NCBI RefSeq assembly: GCF_002831565.1
Contig: NZ_CP025096.1
Span: 5,757,014 to 5,821,013, forward strand
Length of the DNA stretch: 64,000 nt
Reading direction: 5' to 3'
From: Spirosoma pollinicola
Lineage (GTDB): Bacteria; Bacteroidota; Bacteroidia; Cytophagales; Spirosomataceae
Shown here: one piece after another, positions 34,651 through 43,676 of the stretch
Numbering within the stretch: position 1 is the first letter of the stretch
Layout: each line of letters starts with the position of its first letter
The notes under the pieces: generated by a model
The model's database searches: none
What the model was told of the DNA's origin: nothing
Seen by the model: the letters and a program-made list of their open reading frames with translations, nothing else
Translations under genes and position numbers: made by a program

Positions 34651-35535
34651 CTACCGGCGTCTGCGTGGCGGTCCGTCATTACGTGGCCCATCGTTGCGTG
34701 GTCCGTCATTACGCGGTCCGTCGTTACGTGGTCCGTCATTACGGTCGTTGCGGTTCCGGTTGCCAAAATTGCGTTGTGAGCCGTCGTTTCTATCGTTGCG
34801 GTTATTCGTGCGGCCCTGTCCACCTGATCCGCCATCATTACGATTGCGGTTATTGACATTGCGTGGTCCGTCGTTACGATTATTGGGGCGGCCCTGCTGA
34901 CCTATTCCACCTTCGGTCCGGTTACGGTCGTTGCGGTAATTATTGCCGCTAATGCGTTGCGGCTGATCGCCGGTGCGCTCGCGGGGCGTTGCTTCAACGA
35001 GACCTTCCTCCCGAATTAATTTGATATCATCGGCGAGTTTACCCTTCGAGAGTTCGATCAGGCTCTGATAAATGGTTTCATCTTCAACAGATTCTTTATT
35101 CCATACCTGATAAAAGGAGCGCATCAGGCGCGTCAGGTAAGAAACAAAGGCACGCCGTTCGTCGGGCTCTTCCAGGGCAATAGCTTTTGCGATCAACAAA
35201 TCTACATTTCGGCCAAAATGCTTGAAGCGTAGATTATGGGTATTATATGGAACCCGCTGTGGCTTTTTGCCCAGTGCTTCCTCCGATGGCGGTGGATAAG
35301 GGCTGTCAACATCCAGCGTAAAATTGGACATGATATAGAGGTCGTCCCACAATTTATTATAGTAGTCCTGACCATCCTTCATGTTCGGATGGATTTGCCG
35401 CATCAACTCAATCAGGATATGTGCATACCGAGTTCGGGTTGAGCGATCTTCGATGTTGACCATGTTGTCAACTAACTTTTGGATACTACTGCCGTATTCT
35501 TTCAAGGGCTTGCCCGATAGGTTATAAAGAAACAA
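34651..35535 (-). CDS. DUF4290 family protein with an Arg-Asn-Asp-Gly-Pro repeat tail
   Basis: About 294 residues. Residues 1-180 match the DUF4290 family of Bacteroidota (YNLSGKPLKEYGSSIQKLVD, then LWDDLYIMSNFTLDVDSPYP), whose role is unknown. The last 110 residues are disordered, rich in Arg, Asn, Asp and Gly, and end in five near-perfect RNDGP units followed by PPRRRR. The basic RG/RN-rich tail looks like a nucleic-acid-binding or phase-separating tail. I chose the TTG at 35535 because conserved residues begin two codons later and no ATG precedes them sensibly. A TAnnTTTG-like element overlaps this TTG, so the start is uncertain. Confidence 0.75.
   Translation of the reverse strand: MFLYNLSGKPLKEYGSSIQKLVDNMVNIEDRSTRTRYAHILIELMRQIHPNMKDGQDYYNKLWDDLYIMSNFTLDVDSPYPPPSEEALGKKPQRVPYNTHNLRFKHFGRNVDLLIAKAIALEEPDERRAFVSYLTRLMRSFYQVWNKESVEDETIYQSLIELSKGKLADDIKLIREEGLVEATPRERTGDQPQRISGNNYRNDRNRTEGGIGQQGRPNNRNDGPRNVNNRNRNDGGSGGQGRTNNRNDRNDGSQRNFGNRNRNDRNDGPRNDGPRNDGPRNDGPRNDGPPRRRR
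34668..34745. repeat. 15-bp tandem repeat coding for RNDGP units
   Basis: About five copies of a GTCCGTCATTACGTG-like unit lie at the 3' end of the DUF4290 gene (minus-strand coding). Copies differ mainly at third codon positions (TCATTA versus TCGTTG), so the protein repeat is kept while the DNA drifts. Confidence 0.8.
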
Positions 35536-35621
35536 AAGTACGAAGGAATGGGCCAAGGGGCAAGGGGTAATGAGCGTAGGGTTCCGGGCAGGTAATATGG
35601 GCACCGCGAGGGGAGAAATAC

Positions 35622-35629
35622 TATCTTTG
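35622..35629 (+). promoter_or_regulatory. Probable -7 box of the MATE exporter gene
   Basis: TATCTTTG matches TAnnTTTG, 28 bp before the ATG at 35658. No good TTG was found upstream at the expected distance. Confidence 0.5.
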
Positions 35630-35657
35630 TGGCCCGATATGTTCTCATTAATACGCT

Positions 35658-37061
35658 ATGTCTATTGCCATCCGCCCATTGCTGACCACCTACCGCGCTG
35701 AATTTTCCGATACGCTTCGGCTCAGTATCCCTATTATTATTGCTCAGTTAGGCGTCGTATTGATGGGTGTTACCGACAACCTGTTCGTTGGACGCTTGCT
35801 GGGTGCGTTGCCATTGGGTGCCGCCGGACTGGCCAATTCTCTTTCGTTTCTGATGTCGAGCATTGGTGTTGGTGGCCTCTCGGTTGTAGCCGCTCTGGTT
35901 TCCAAAGCAAATAGTCAGGATGAGCCAGCGGCTGTAAACCGCCTTTTTCGGGCTGGCCTGCGCGTGGCGCTTCTGCTGAGCGTACTTGTTGGGGGGCTGT
36001 CGGTGCTATTGGCCTACAATTTCGACCTGTTTGGGCAAACGCCCGAAGTGACACGACTAGCGCGCAATTTCATGTTGATTCTCAGTGCTTCGCTACTGCC
36101 CTTGCTGGTCTTTGTGGCAACGCGACAATTGTGTGATGGCCTTCGTTATCCACGGGTCGCGATGGCCATTACGCTTTCCGCATTGGCCGTAAATGCACTG
36201 TTCAATTACCTGCTCATTAAAGGATTTGGTCCAATTCCAGCTTTAGGGCTAATGGGGTCGGCTATGGCTACGTTGTTGTCGCGGTTGTTTATGGCGGGGG
36301 CCATGCTGGCTTATGTGTATCGAACGTCGCATTTTCGACCCTATTTGAAAAAAGAGTTTAACGCACTACCAACCGCCAGTGAAGCCTGGATTATACTTCG
36401 GCTCGGAATTCCTGGCGGACTGACGTTTTTCTTCGAAGTAGCTACCTTTTCATTAGCAGTCGTTATCGTTGGCTGGCTTGGCGAAGCACAGTTGGCAGCT
36501 CACCAGATTGCGATTAATATGGCGTCTGTCACCTACATGATGGCAACGGGGATTTCATCGGCAGCGGCCATTCGAGTTAGTGCGGCTGTGGGTCAGTTCA
36601 GCCGCGACGGTGTCTGGCGGGCAGGGGTAGCGGCCTTTCTGTTATCCATAAGTTTTATGAGCATAACCGCTGTTGTATTTCTTACGGCAAATGACTGGCT
36701 GGTATCGCTCTACATTCGCGACAGCCCGGAGGTGATGACTATTGCTGCCTCATTGGTCATTATGGCGGGGTTTTTTCAACTGTCAGATGGCGTACAGGTG
36801 GTAGCATTGGGTGGTTTGCGTGGTTTGTCGGACGTAAATATACCGACGCTGATTACCCTGTTTTCCTATTGGGTAGTTGCCTTGCCGTTGAGTTACGTCC
36901 TGGCCTTTCCGTTTGGTATGGATGCCGTTGGCGTTTGGGTCGGCCTACTGGCGGGTCTGAGTATTGCCGCTGTACTGTTGACCTGGCGGTTTTTCCGGAG
37001 GGCAACGTTATTCTTTGAGACTGGCGTCCCGGTACTATCAGCAAACCAAGTCGCGAAATAA
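35658..37061 (+). CDS. MATE family multidrug/toxin exporter
   Basis: A 467-residue inner-membrane protein with about 12 helices in two homologous bundles. The first helix region has SIPIIIAQLGVVLMGVTDNLFVGRLLG and the seventh has RLGIPGGLTFFFEVATFSLAVVIVGWLG, the paired MATE signatures. These exporters use Na+ or H+ gradients to expel cationic drugs. The layout resembles the NorM/MdtK branch. It stands alone and converges on a small hypothetical gene. Confidence 0.93.
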   Translation: MSIAIRPLLTTYRAEFSDTLRLSIPIIIAQLGVVLMGVTDNLFVGRLLGALPLGAAGLANSLSFLMSSIGVGGLSVVAALVSKANSQDEPAAVNRLFRAGLRVALLLSVLVGGLSVLLAYNFDLFGQTPEVTRLARNFMLILSASLLPLLVFVATRQLCDGLRYPRVAMAITLSALAVNALFNYLLIKGFGPIPALGLMGSAMATLLSRLFMAGAMLAYVYRTSHFRPYLKKEFNALPTASEAWIILRLGIPGGLTFFFEVATFSLAVVIVGWLGEAQLAAHQIAINMASVTYMMATGISSAAAIRVSAAVGQFSRDGVWRAGVAAFLLSISFMSITAVVFLTANDWLVSLYIRDSPEVMTIAASLVIMAGFFQLSDGVQVVALGGLRGLSDVNIPTLITLFSYWVVALPLSYVLAFPFGMDAVGVWVGLLAGLSIAAVLLTWRFFRRATLFFETGVPVLSANQVAK

Positions 37062-37078
37062 TGGATAAGCTAAGTCCC

Positions 37079-37318
37079 TCAGCGCATTGATGCCAGCATC
37101 TCATCGCGGGTTGGTCGGGTAGCGGTTAGGTCATACGCAATGCCCTCCCGGTCGAGGTAGTCCATGAAGGCGGTATAGGCGTCTTTTTCAACAGAGAACA
37201 CAAGCCAGTTTTCGAACGGTTCGTTAAAAATTTCTACTTCGGTTAAAGTAGCTGCCTTTTGAAGGTACTGGAGTTGAGTTCTTTCGAGCGTTCGTTGCTT
37301 AATGAGAAAATACCACAC
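37079..37318 (-). CDS. Small conserved-looking protein of unknown function
   Basis: A 79-residue soluble protein that I do not recognise. It begins with a GTG codon (WYFLIKQRTLERTQL) and has an alpha/beta look (FENWLVFSVEKDAYTAFMDYLDREGIAYDL), like a small ferredoxin-type fold. Its stop is 17 bp from the MATE stop on the other strand. The codon use and the sensible amino-acid content favour a real gene. Confidence 0.6.
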   Translation of the reverse strand: MWYFLIKQRTLERTQLQYLQKAATLTEVEIFNEPFENWLVFSVEKDAYTAFMDYLDREGIAYDLTATRPTRDEMLASMR

Positions 37319-37356
37319 GTAGAAACGGATAAATTAATAAATATAAGATGACTACT

Positions 37357-37395
37357 AACAGGAAACGAGCATCGGTCTGATGCTCGTTTCCTGTT
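37357..37395. terminator. Perfect hairpin downstream of the Prc protease gene
   Basis: 17-bp arms (37357-37373 and 37379-37395) with the loop GGTCT are exact reverse complements. It lies 23 bp beyond the stop of the protease gene (minus strand). There is no strong T-run, so it may be an RNA-stabilising end or a weak terminator. Confidence 0.6.
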
Positions 37396-37417
37396 TACTC
37401 TGGATGCTACGTTCAGC

Positions 37418-39589
37418 TTATTTATTGACAGCCAGATGCGCGGCCATGATATAATCGGCTAAAACCAGCCCTGCTTCATTCAGATACAGGTCTTTTTTCT
37501 TCTTGGGCGTTGCACCGGCAACTGTTGTTCCGCTTGATGGTGTTCCAGTGGCTGGCGCTCCTGTTTCATCTACCGGGGCTGATACCTGCGATACTTTATT
37601 GGCTGCTGCGCGTTTGCGTTCAGCTTCATCACGTTCTTTCCGGCGTTTCGATTCCTGCAATGAGACAACTGTGTTTGCTTTCGCCTTTTTGAAATCGGCT
37701 AAGTCCTGCGACAATTGTTTCAATTCCGGGTCTGACTTAAGCCGCTGGTCAAAACGATCTCGCAGGCGAGTCAGGATCTTGTCGTCCAAACCACGTGATA
37801 GGTCGTAGCGGGTCGAGTTGATCTGATCCCAGGGCAACGCGCTTGGCTGGGAGCTTTCACCATATTCTTCTGCTGAAAACGCCGACGGTAACTGCACATC
37901 CGGCGTTACACCTTTGTGCTGTGTGCTGCTGCCATTGATGCGGTAGAACTTCTGGATGGTCATTTTTACCTGACCTACTTTCTCTGGTTCTTTTGGCAAC
38001 CACTGGTTCAGATCGATCAATGTCTGCACCGTTCCTTTGCCAAACGTTTGACCGCCTACAATGATACCACGCTTGTAATCCTGAATGGCAGCCGCAAAAA
38101 TTTCTGAAGCGGAGGCACTGAATCGGTTAACCAGTACGGCCAATGGACCGTCGTATGCCACCATACCACCATCTTTATCAGAATAGACTTCCGTCTCGCC
38201 GGTTGATTCTTTTACCTGAACGACCGGGCCTTTTGGAATGAATATACCGGTCAAGTCAATAGCTTCGGTCAGCGATCCACCACCGTTATCGCGAAGGTCA
38301 ATAACAATGCCATCCACTTTCTCTTCTTTTAGTTCTTCAACGAACTTCTTTACATCACTTGTTGTGCTGCTGAAACCTTCTTCACGTTTACGAGCGCCTT
38401 CAAAATCACGGTAGAACATAGGCACGTTAATGACCCCGATCTTGAATGGCTTGCCATTGTCTGTTACTTCAATGACTTCTTTCTTGGCCCGTTGTTCTTC
38501 GAGTTTGATTTTTTCCCGCACCAACCGGATTTCTTTTGGTGGAGCCCCTGCCAGTGCATTCGGCGATATGATCTGCAGACGAACAACGGTACCTTTAGGC
38601 CCTTTGATCAGCTTGACAACCTCATCGACTTGCCAGTTCATGGTATTAACCATCGGGCCGTTATCGCCCTGAGCTACCCCCGCAATTTTGTCTTCCTTAT
38701 TGAGTAATTTGCTTTTGAAGGCTGGTCCACCGGGCAGCACATCGGTAATACGGATATAATCACCGTCTTCGCGCAGCATGGCACCAATGCCTTCCAGTGA
38801 CTGACTCATTTCCTGATTGAAACGGTCGGCATTCGTAGGCGATAAATAGTTAGTGTGCGGGTCAAGCGCTTCGGCAAACGAGTTCATATACATTTGAAAC
38901 ACGTCGGCACTTTTATAGCGATTGATTGCTTTGTCAAGATTGGTATACCGTTGAGTCATCAGGGCCACCACAGCGCTGTCTTTCCGATTGCCCAGCCGTA
39001 ACTCCAGCTCCTGATTTTTCAGGATTTTTGCCCATAAATCGTTCTGCTCTTCTACCGTTTTCGGCCAGGCCGCTTTCTCCCGATCTGTGTTGAAACTTTC
39101 ATCGGCAGTGAACGTGAACGGCTTCTTGATTTGCTCTTTTATGAACTCACTGCGTTCCTGATACCGCTTGCGGAACACATTGTAGAGATCATAAGCGGCT
39201 GTTAGATCGCCGTTAATAAGGGCATCATCAATCTGGTACCGATATTTCTCAAACGAAGCCACATCCGACGCCAGCAAATAAGCTTTGTTACCATCTACTT
39301 CCTTCAGGTAATTGTCCCATACTACCGATGACAGTGAGTCATTTAACGGCACCTTACGGTAGTGGTACTGCGTTAAAAGCTTAGCGACGAGTGCTTCGAC
39401 TTTCTCCTGAGAAATAGACGGCTTCAGGTCAACGCCTACCGACACGGAAGTTGGGGAAGACAACGTGCTCCCCTGACTTTTACTAATTGACATGCCGTTC
39501 GAATCGACATTAGGTGCGCCATTCGATGGCGAATCCGGCTGAAAACTGAGCATCAGCACGGGCACTAGGGTTACCAGATACTTTTTCAT
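37418..39589 (-). CDS. prc: Prc/Tsp, C-terminal processing protease (S41 family)
   Basis: A 723-residue periplasmic protease with a signal peptide (first about 17 residues). An N-terminal helical region is followed by a PDZ domain (GIGAMLREDGDYIRITDVLPGG) and the S41 catalytic core: NRFSASASEIF with Ser493 and FGKGTVQ with Lys518, 25 residues apart as in E. coli Tsp. A C-terminal DUF3340-type helical tail follows, then a low-complexity linker. The family trims or degrades periplasmic and membrane proteins by recognising their C-termini. Length and domain order match Tsp. Confidence 0.95.
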   Translation of the reverse strand: MKKYLVTLVPVLMLSFQPDSPSNGAPNVDSNGMSISKSQGSTLSSPTSVSVGVDLKPSISQEKVEALVAKLLTQYHYRKVPLNDSLSSVVWDNYLKEVDGNKAYLLASDVASFEKYRYQIDDALINGDLTAAYDLYNVFRKRYQERSEFIKEQIKKPFTFTADESFNTDREKAAWPKTVEEQNDLWAKILKNQELELRLGNRKDSAVVALMTQRYTNLDKAINRYKSADVFQMYMNSFAEALDPHTNYLSPTNADRFNQEMSQSLEGIGAMLREDGDYIRITDVLPGGPAFKSKLLNKEDKIAGVAQGDNGPMVNTMNWQVDEVVKLIKGPKGTVVRLQIISPNALAGAPPKEIRLVREKIKLEEQRAKKEVIEVTDNGKPFKIGVINVPMFYRDFEGARKREEGFSSTTSDVKKFVEELKEEKVDGIVIDLRDNGGGSLTEAIDLTGIFIPKGPVVQVKESTGETEVYSDKDGGMVAYDGPLAVLVNRFSASASEIFAAAIQDYKRGIIVGGQTFGKGTVQTLIDLNQWLPKEPEKVGQVKMTIQKFYRINGSSTQHKGVTPDVQLPSAFSAEEYGESSQPSALPWDQINSTRYDLSRGLDDKILTRLRDRFDQRLKSDPELKQLSQDLADFKKAKANTVVSLQESKRRKERDEAERKRAAANKVSQVSAPVDETGAPATGTPSSGTTVAGATPKKKKDLYLNEAGLVLADYIMAAHLAVNK

Positions 39590-39619
39590 CTACATTACCC
39601 AGGGTTAATTGAGAATGAG

Positions 39620-39681
39620 TGAATGAGACAATGAATGAATAATTGTGGTTGCCCTATTTTATTCGCTCATTCTCTCATTCA
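39620..39681. repeat. Imperfect inverted repeat of GAATGA units between prc and an FKBP gene
   Basis: TGAATGAGACAATGAATGAAT (39620-39640) pairs with 39661-39681 at about 18 of 21 positions. It is the same kind of simple ATGA/TCAT hairpin as at 335-468. Confidence 0.5.
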
Positions 39682-39689
39682 CAATTCAC

Positions 39690-40463
39690 TTATTGTTTTA
39701 CAATATCAAGCAACTCCACGTCGAAGACTAATGTTGAGCCGGGTTTGATATCGGCGCCAGCTCCACGGTCTCCGTAAGCTAAATCAGCCGGGATATAAAG
39801 CTTCCATTTCGATCCTATAGGCATCAATTGGAGGGCTTCAGTCCAGCCTTTAATCACTTCATTCACACCGAATTCGGCGGGTTGACCACGCTCTACTGAA
39901 CTGTCAAATACCTTACCATCCAGCGTTTTGCCGGTGTAATGTACCTTAACCCGGTCGGTAGCTGCCGGTTTAGCGCCAGTACCCTCTTTCTCAATGGAAT
40001 ATTGCAGACCGCTCTTGGTAGTAACCACACCTGACTTGGCTTTGTTCTCAGTTAAAAATGCATCACCAATCTTTTTGTTTTCGGCCGAGGCCTTAATGCC
40101 CTCCGCATTGCGAACAGCCATCTGCTTTTGCATATAGCTATTCATTACCTGCCCGGCCTGGGTTTGTGTTAACTGCGTTGCCTGACCACTTAACGCATCG
40201 TTAAGGCCGCGCATCAACAAGGCGTTGTTCAGATCAGATATGCCTTGCTGTTTCAGATTCTGGGCCATAAATAACCCAATGCTATAACTAACAGAGTCTT
40301 GTGTGGAGGTTATCGCCATTCCTGCCGAAGCTGGTTTAGCGGCTGAGGCTGACTTGGCTGGAACAGCCTTTTTTACCGGTGCTTTTTTTACTTGGGCAGT
40401 CGCGCTACCGGCGACAAAAACGGCTGACGCAATACCGGTCAGCATCCATTGGTTGAACTTCAT
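39690..40463 (-). CDS. FKBP-type peptidyl-prolyl isomerase, exported (FkpA-like)
   Basis: A 257-residue periplasmic chaperone. It has a signal peptide (cleavage near SATAQ), a Lys/Ala/Pro-rich linker, an N-terminal helical dimerisation domain (DSVSYSIGLFMAQNLKQQG), and a C-terminal FKBP domain (VKVHYTGKTLDGKVFDSS, then IPADLAYGDRGAG). This is the layout of FkpA and Mip. It catalyses proline cis/trans isomerisation and assists folding of envelope proteins. It is downstream of nothing on the same strand and shares a 379-bp divergent gap with atpA. Confidence 0.93.
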   Translation of the reverse strand: MKFNQWMLTGIASAVFVAGSATAQVKKAPVKKAVPAKSASAAKPASAGMAITSTQDSVSYSIGLFMAQNLKQQGISDLNNALLMRGLNDALSGQATQLTQTQAGQVMNSYMQKQMAVRNAEGIKASAENKKIGDAFLTENKAKSGVVTTKSGLQYSIEKEGTGAKPAATDRVKVHYTGKTLDGKVFDSSVERGQPAEFGVNEVIKGWTEALQLMPIGSKWKLYIPADLAYGDRGAGADIKPGSTLVFDVELLDIVKQ

Positions 40464-40842
40464 GCGAAAAAACGAAACGGGGGTGTAATATGAAGGAAAT
40501 GAAATACACTACTAAAACGTGAATGAGTAGGATAAAAGTTTAATAAGAGGTGAGTTTGATAAAAAACAGCAAAAAACAGACCGTTTTTCGGGGACTGATT
40601 CTTTGTACGGTTAGATGAATAAAAGTAGTTTAAAAGTTGGCGTATATCAATTTTAACGGCTTAAACTACGGTTAATTTGGATGAACGGTTTATGGACTTC
40701 GGTTAGTGGTCGAAAGAGAGAGACCGGATTATCGGAAAAGTCTAACATTCAGCCGTTATTTCTCCGTTTCATCGCAGTTTTATCGAATTTTAATCATACC
40801 TTTGCGGCCGAAAAACCAACATTAAATTTTCATTATACACAT
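40464..40842. other. Divergent intergenic region between the FKBP gene and atpA
   Basis: The 379 bp hold no gene that I trust. The atpA frame stays open upstream to 40681, but that part has no resemblance to AtpA and includes a promoter box at 40797-40804. The region should also contain the FKBP promoter on the minus strand, which I could not place. AT-rich tracts lie near 40540-40680. Confidence 0.55.
40797..40804 (+). promoter_or_regulatory. -7 box of atpA
   Basis: TACCTTTG matches TAnnTTTG and lies 38 bp before the ATG at 40843. No clear TTG is seen at the usual distance upstream. Confidence 0.5.
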
Positions 40843-42417
40843 ATGGAATCCGTAAGACCCGACGAGATATCAGCCATCCTTCGCCAACAACTGGCCGGAA
40901 CACAAACCGAGGCTGAACTCGAAGAAGTCGGTACGGTGCTGCAAATCGGCGACGGCGTAGCGCGTATCTACGGCCTCTCGAAAGTGCAGGCCGGCGAGTT
41001 GCTGTCTTTTGACAATGGTCTTCAGGCAATGGCCCTGAACCTCGAAGAAGATAACGTTGGAGCTGTTTTGCTCGGCGATTACTCAGAAATCAAAGAAGGT
41101 GATACCGTAAAACGTACCGATCAAATTGCCTACGTAAACGTTGGCGATGGCATTCTGGGACGTGTGGTAAACACCCTCGGCTTACCGATTGATGGTCTGG
41201 GTCCTATTCAGGGTGAATTGTACCAAATGCCGCTGGAGCGTAAAGCACCGGGCGTAATTTTCCGCCAACCCGTTACCGAACCACTACAGACAGGTATCAA
41301 GGCTATCGACGCCATGATCCCCATTGGCCGGGGCCAGCGTGAATTGATTATCGGTGACCGTCAGACAGGTAAAACTGCGGTGGCTATCGACACCATCATT
41401 AACCAGAAAGAATTTTACGACAAAGGAGAACCGGTGTTCTGTATTTACGTAGCCTGCGGTCAGAAAGCATCGACCGTGAAGCAAGTAGAGCAAACACTGC
41501 GTAGGGCCGGTGCTATGGACTACACGGTAGTCGTTGCCGCCAACGCATCGGACCCATCACCTATGCAGTTCTTTGCACCGTTTACGGGTGCCGCCATTGG
41601 TGAGTTCTTCCGCGATACAGGTCGTCCGGCACTGGTTGTTTATGACGATTTGTCGAAACAGGCTGTTGCTTACCGTGAAGTGTCTCTGCTGTTGCGTCGT
41701 CCACCAGGACGTGAAGCGTATCCGGGAGACGTGTTCTACCTGCACAGCCGTTTATTAGAGCGGGCAGCCAAAATCAACCAGAATGACGATATCGCCAAGA
41801 CGATGAACGACCTTCCCCCAAGCCTGAAAGACCGGGTTAAAGGTGGTGGTTCGCTAACGGCTCTGCCAATTATCGAAACCCAGGCGGGTGACGTATCGGC
41901 TTACATCCCAACAAACGTAATTTCGATTACGGATGGTCAGATCTTCCTGGAATCGAACTTGTTTAACTCGGGTATCCGTCCGGCCATCAACGTAGGTATT
42001 TCGGTATCGCGGGTGGGTGGTAACGCTCAGATCAAGTCGATGAAGAAAGTGGCTGGTACATTGAAACTGGATCAGGCTCAGTTCCGCGAGCTGGAAGCCT
42101 TTGCCAAGTTCGGTTCTGACCTCGATGCATCGACTAAACTGACTATCGAACGCGGTCGTCGGAATCAGGAGATGCTGAAACAACCTCAGTATTCGCCGGT
42201 GCCGGTTGAACAGCAAGTGGCTATTATCTATGCGTCGGTAAATGGGTTGCTCGACAAAGTGCCTGTTAACAAAGTGAAAACGTTTGAAAGCGAATTCGCT
42301 ATGATTCTGAGCGCCCAGTATCCAACCGTGTTGAACGATCTTCGTGCCGGTAAACTGACCGACGAAAGCACGGCAGCATTGAAGAAAGTAGCGGCTGACC
42401 TGTCTGCAAATTATTAA
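40843..42417 (+). CDS. atpA: AtpA, F-type ATP synthase subunit alpha
   Basis: A 524-residue catalytic-core subunit of the F1 sector. P-loop [15 protein letters not shown] and the alpha signature [14 protein letters not shown] are present, as is the conserved [18 protein letters not shown]. Alpha subunits bind nucleotide without turning it over and form the hexamer with beta. The start at 40843 gives [17 protein letters not shown], typical of the family. atpG follows after 95 bp on the same strand, but atpB, E, F and H are not upstream, and the neighbouring gene is on the other strand. Confidence 0.97.
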   Translation: MESVRPDEISAILRQQLAGTQTEAELEEVGTVLQIGDGVARIYGLSKVQAGELLSFDNGLQAMALNLEEDNVGAVLLGDYSEIKEGDTVKRTDQIAYVNVGDGILGRVVNTLGLPIDGLGPIQGELYQMPLERKAPGVIFRQPVTEPLQTGIKAIDAMIPIGRGQRELIIGDRQTGKTAVAIDTIINQKEFYDKGEPVFCIYVACGQKASTVKQVEQTLRRAGAMDYTVVVAANASDPSPMQFFAPFTGAAIGEFFRDTGRPALVVYDDLSKQAVAYREVSLLLRRPPGREAYPGDVFYLHSRLLERAAKINQNDDIAKTMNDLPPSLKDRVKGGGSLTALPIIETQAGDVSAYIPTNVISITDGQIFLESNLFNSGIRPAINVGISVSRVGGNAQIKSMKKVAGTLKLDQAQFRELEAFAKFGSDLDASTKLTIERGRRNQEMLKQPQYSPVPVEQQVAIIYASVNGLLDKVPVNKVKTFESEFAMILSAQYPTVLNDLRAGKLTDESTAALKKVAADLSANY

Positions 42418-42420
42418 AAT

Positions 42421-42494
42421 GGTTTTCGGTTTTCGGCTTATGGTAAGCTGACGCAGGATTTGCTGGTGCGTCGACCCACTGTAAACCGAAAACC
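42421..42494. repeat. Inverted repeat between atpA and atpG
   Basis: GGTTTTCGGTTT (42421-42432) and AAACCGAAAACC (42483-42494) are exact reverse complements, with further CCGAAAAC copies at the right. A hairpin here could tune atpG expression relative to atpA. Confidence 0.6.
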
Positions 42495-42512
42495 ACAAAC
42501 CGAAAACTACAC

Positions 42513-43412
42513 ATGGCATCTCTAAAAGAAGTACGCGCTCGGATTACGTCGATTAATTCGACTCAGCAGATCACTAAAGCCATGAAAATGGTGGCGGCTG
42601 CCAAGTTGCGCCGGGCGCAGGATAATATTACACAACTGCGGCCTTACGCTCAGAAATTGAGCCAGATGCTCGGTACTGTTTCGGCCGGTGCAGAAAGTGC
42701 GTCGGAGAATCCCTACAGACAGGCTCGCCCGGTTGAGCGTGTCCTGTTGATTGTGGTTACCTCAGACCGCGGCTTGTGTGGTGCTTTTAACACAAACGTG
42801 GTGAAAGGCGCCCTGAGCGTAATGGATGAGAAATATTCGGCGCAGGCTCGCTCGGGTAACGTTGAGATTATGGCCATTGGCAAAAAGGGCGCTGAAGCGT
42901 TCCAGCGCCGGGGCTTTAAGGTCAACACCTCACACGTGGATGCGTTTACCAAGTTGAGTTTTGCTTCAGTTCGAACGGCTGCAGAAGAAGCGATGGATGG
43001 CTTTGCCAACGGTCGCTACGATATAGTCGAAGTAATCTACAACGAGTTTAAGAATGCCGCCATGCAGATTGTACGGACGGAGCAAATGCTGCCAATCGTT
43101 TCGGCAGATACCGCCGGTTCGTCGAAGGCAGGTGTTACAACAGCCTCTGTTAATTACATATTCGAACCATCGGAGATTGAGATTATTACGGAATTAATTC
43201 CTAAAACGATTAAGATTCAGTTATACAAAGCCGTTCTGGACTCGAACGCATCGGAGCACGGTGCACGGATGACGGCGATGGATAAAGCGACTGAAAACGC
43301 GGGCGAACTTCTGAAAGAACTTCGTTTGGTGTACAACCGGACGCGTCAGGCGGCCATTACGACCGAGATTCTCGAAATCGTGGGTGGTGCCGAAGCACTG
43401 GCCAGCGCCTAA
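42513..43412 (+). CDS. atpG: AtpG, F-type ATP synthase subunit gamma
   Basis: A 299-residue central-stalk subunit that rotates inside the alpha-beta ring. The N-terminal coiled-coil helix (ARITSINSTQQITKAMKMVA, with the conserved TxQITKAM) and the C-terminal helix (MDKATENAGELLKELRLVYN) with NRxRQAxITxEI are both present. The middle Rossmann-like part holds TSDRGLCGAFN. It follows atpA with a 95-bp gap and ends before a large hairpin. Confidence 0.97.
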   Translation: MASLKEVRARITSINSTQQITKAMKMVAAAKLRRAQDNITQLRPYAQKLSQMLGTVSAGAESASENPYRQARPVERVLLIVVTSDRGLCGAFNTNVVKGALSVMDEKYSAQARSGNVEIMAIGKKGAEAFQRRGFKVNTSHVDAFTKLSFASVRTAAEEAMDGFANGRYDIVEVIYNEFKNAAMQIVRTEQMLPIVSADTAGSSKAGVTTASVNYIFEPSEIEIITELIPKTIKIQLYKAVLDSNASEHGARMTAMDKATENAGELLKELRLVYNRTRQAAITTEILEIVGGAEALASA

Positions 43413-43416
43413 ATCG

Positions 43417-43494
43417 ACAGACTCTTAATCCGTTATAAAAAAAGCCACTGCCCAGCCGGGTAGTGGCTTTTTTTATAACGGATTAAGAGTCTGT
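43417..43494. terminator. Very long hairpin terminator after atpG
   Basis: 37-bp arms (43417-43453 and 43458-43494) are reverse complements with one mismatch and a 4-nt loop. The inner part, AAAAAAAGCCACT…AGTGGCTTTTTTT, is a rho-independent terminator in both directions; the outer part extends the stem with CAGACTCTTAATCC. The outer extension is unusual for a terminator and may reflect a mobile element or selection for RNA stability. Confidence 0.8.
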
Positions 43495-43676
43495 TAAAAA
43501 TCCTTAACGGCCAAAATGGTGCTGATTAGTAAGGCATTGCGCCCCTATATTTACGCCTGTTCTACGATGGAAATCCGAACGAATGAAGCTCGTTTTTAGT
43601 TATTAAGTTGGGATATACGAACGGCTTTTTTTTAACGTTTACTAATCGGTTCGATACCAACTAACGATTCAAAAAA

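Noticed and set aside
34668-34745. CRISPR-like short tandem repeats
   Set aside because: The 15-bp units are directly adjacent with no spacers and are in frame inside the DUF4290 gene.
34571-34900. A plus-strand frame with repeated LRGPS units
   Set aside because: It is the antisense of the RNDGP repeat tail of the DUF4290 gene.
40681-40842. A longer N-terminus for AtpA starting at 40681
   Set aside because: It would include the -7 box and has no similarity to AtpA; the family start is at 40843.
41854-42519. A 221-codon open frame on the minus strand across atpA
   Set aside because: It is antisense to the conserved end of atpA and covers the atpA-atpG gap; its sequence has no recognisable domain.
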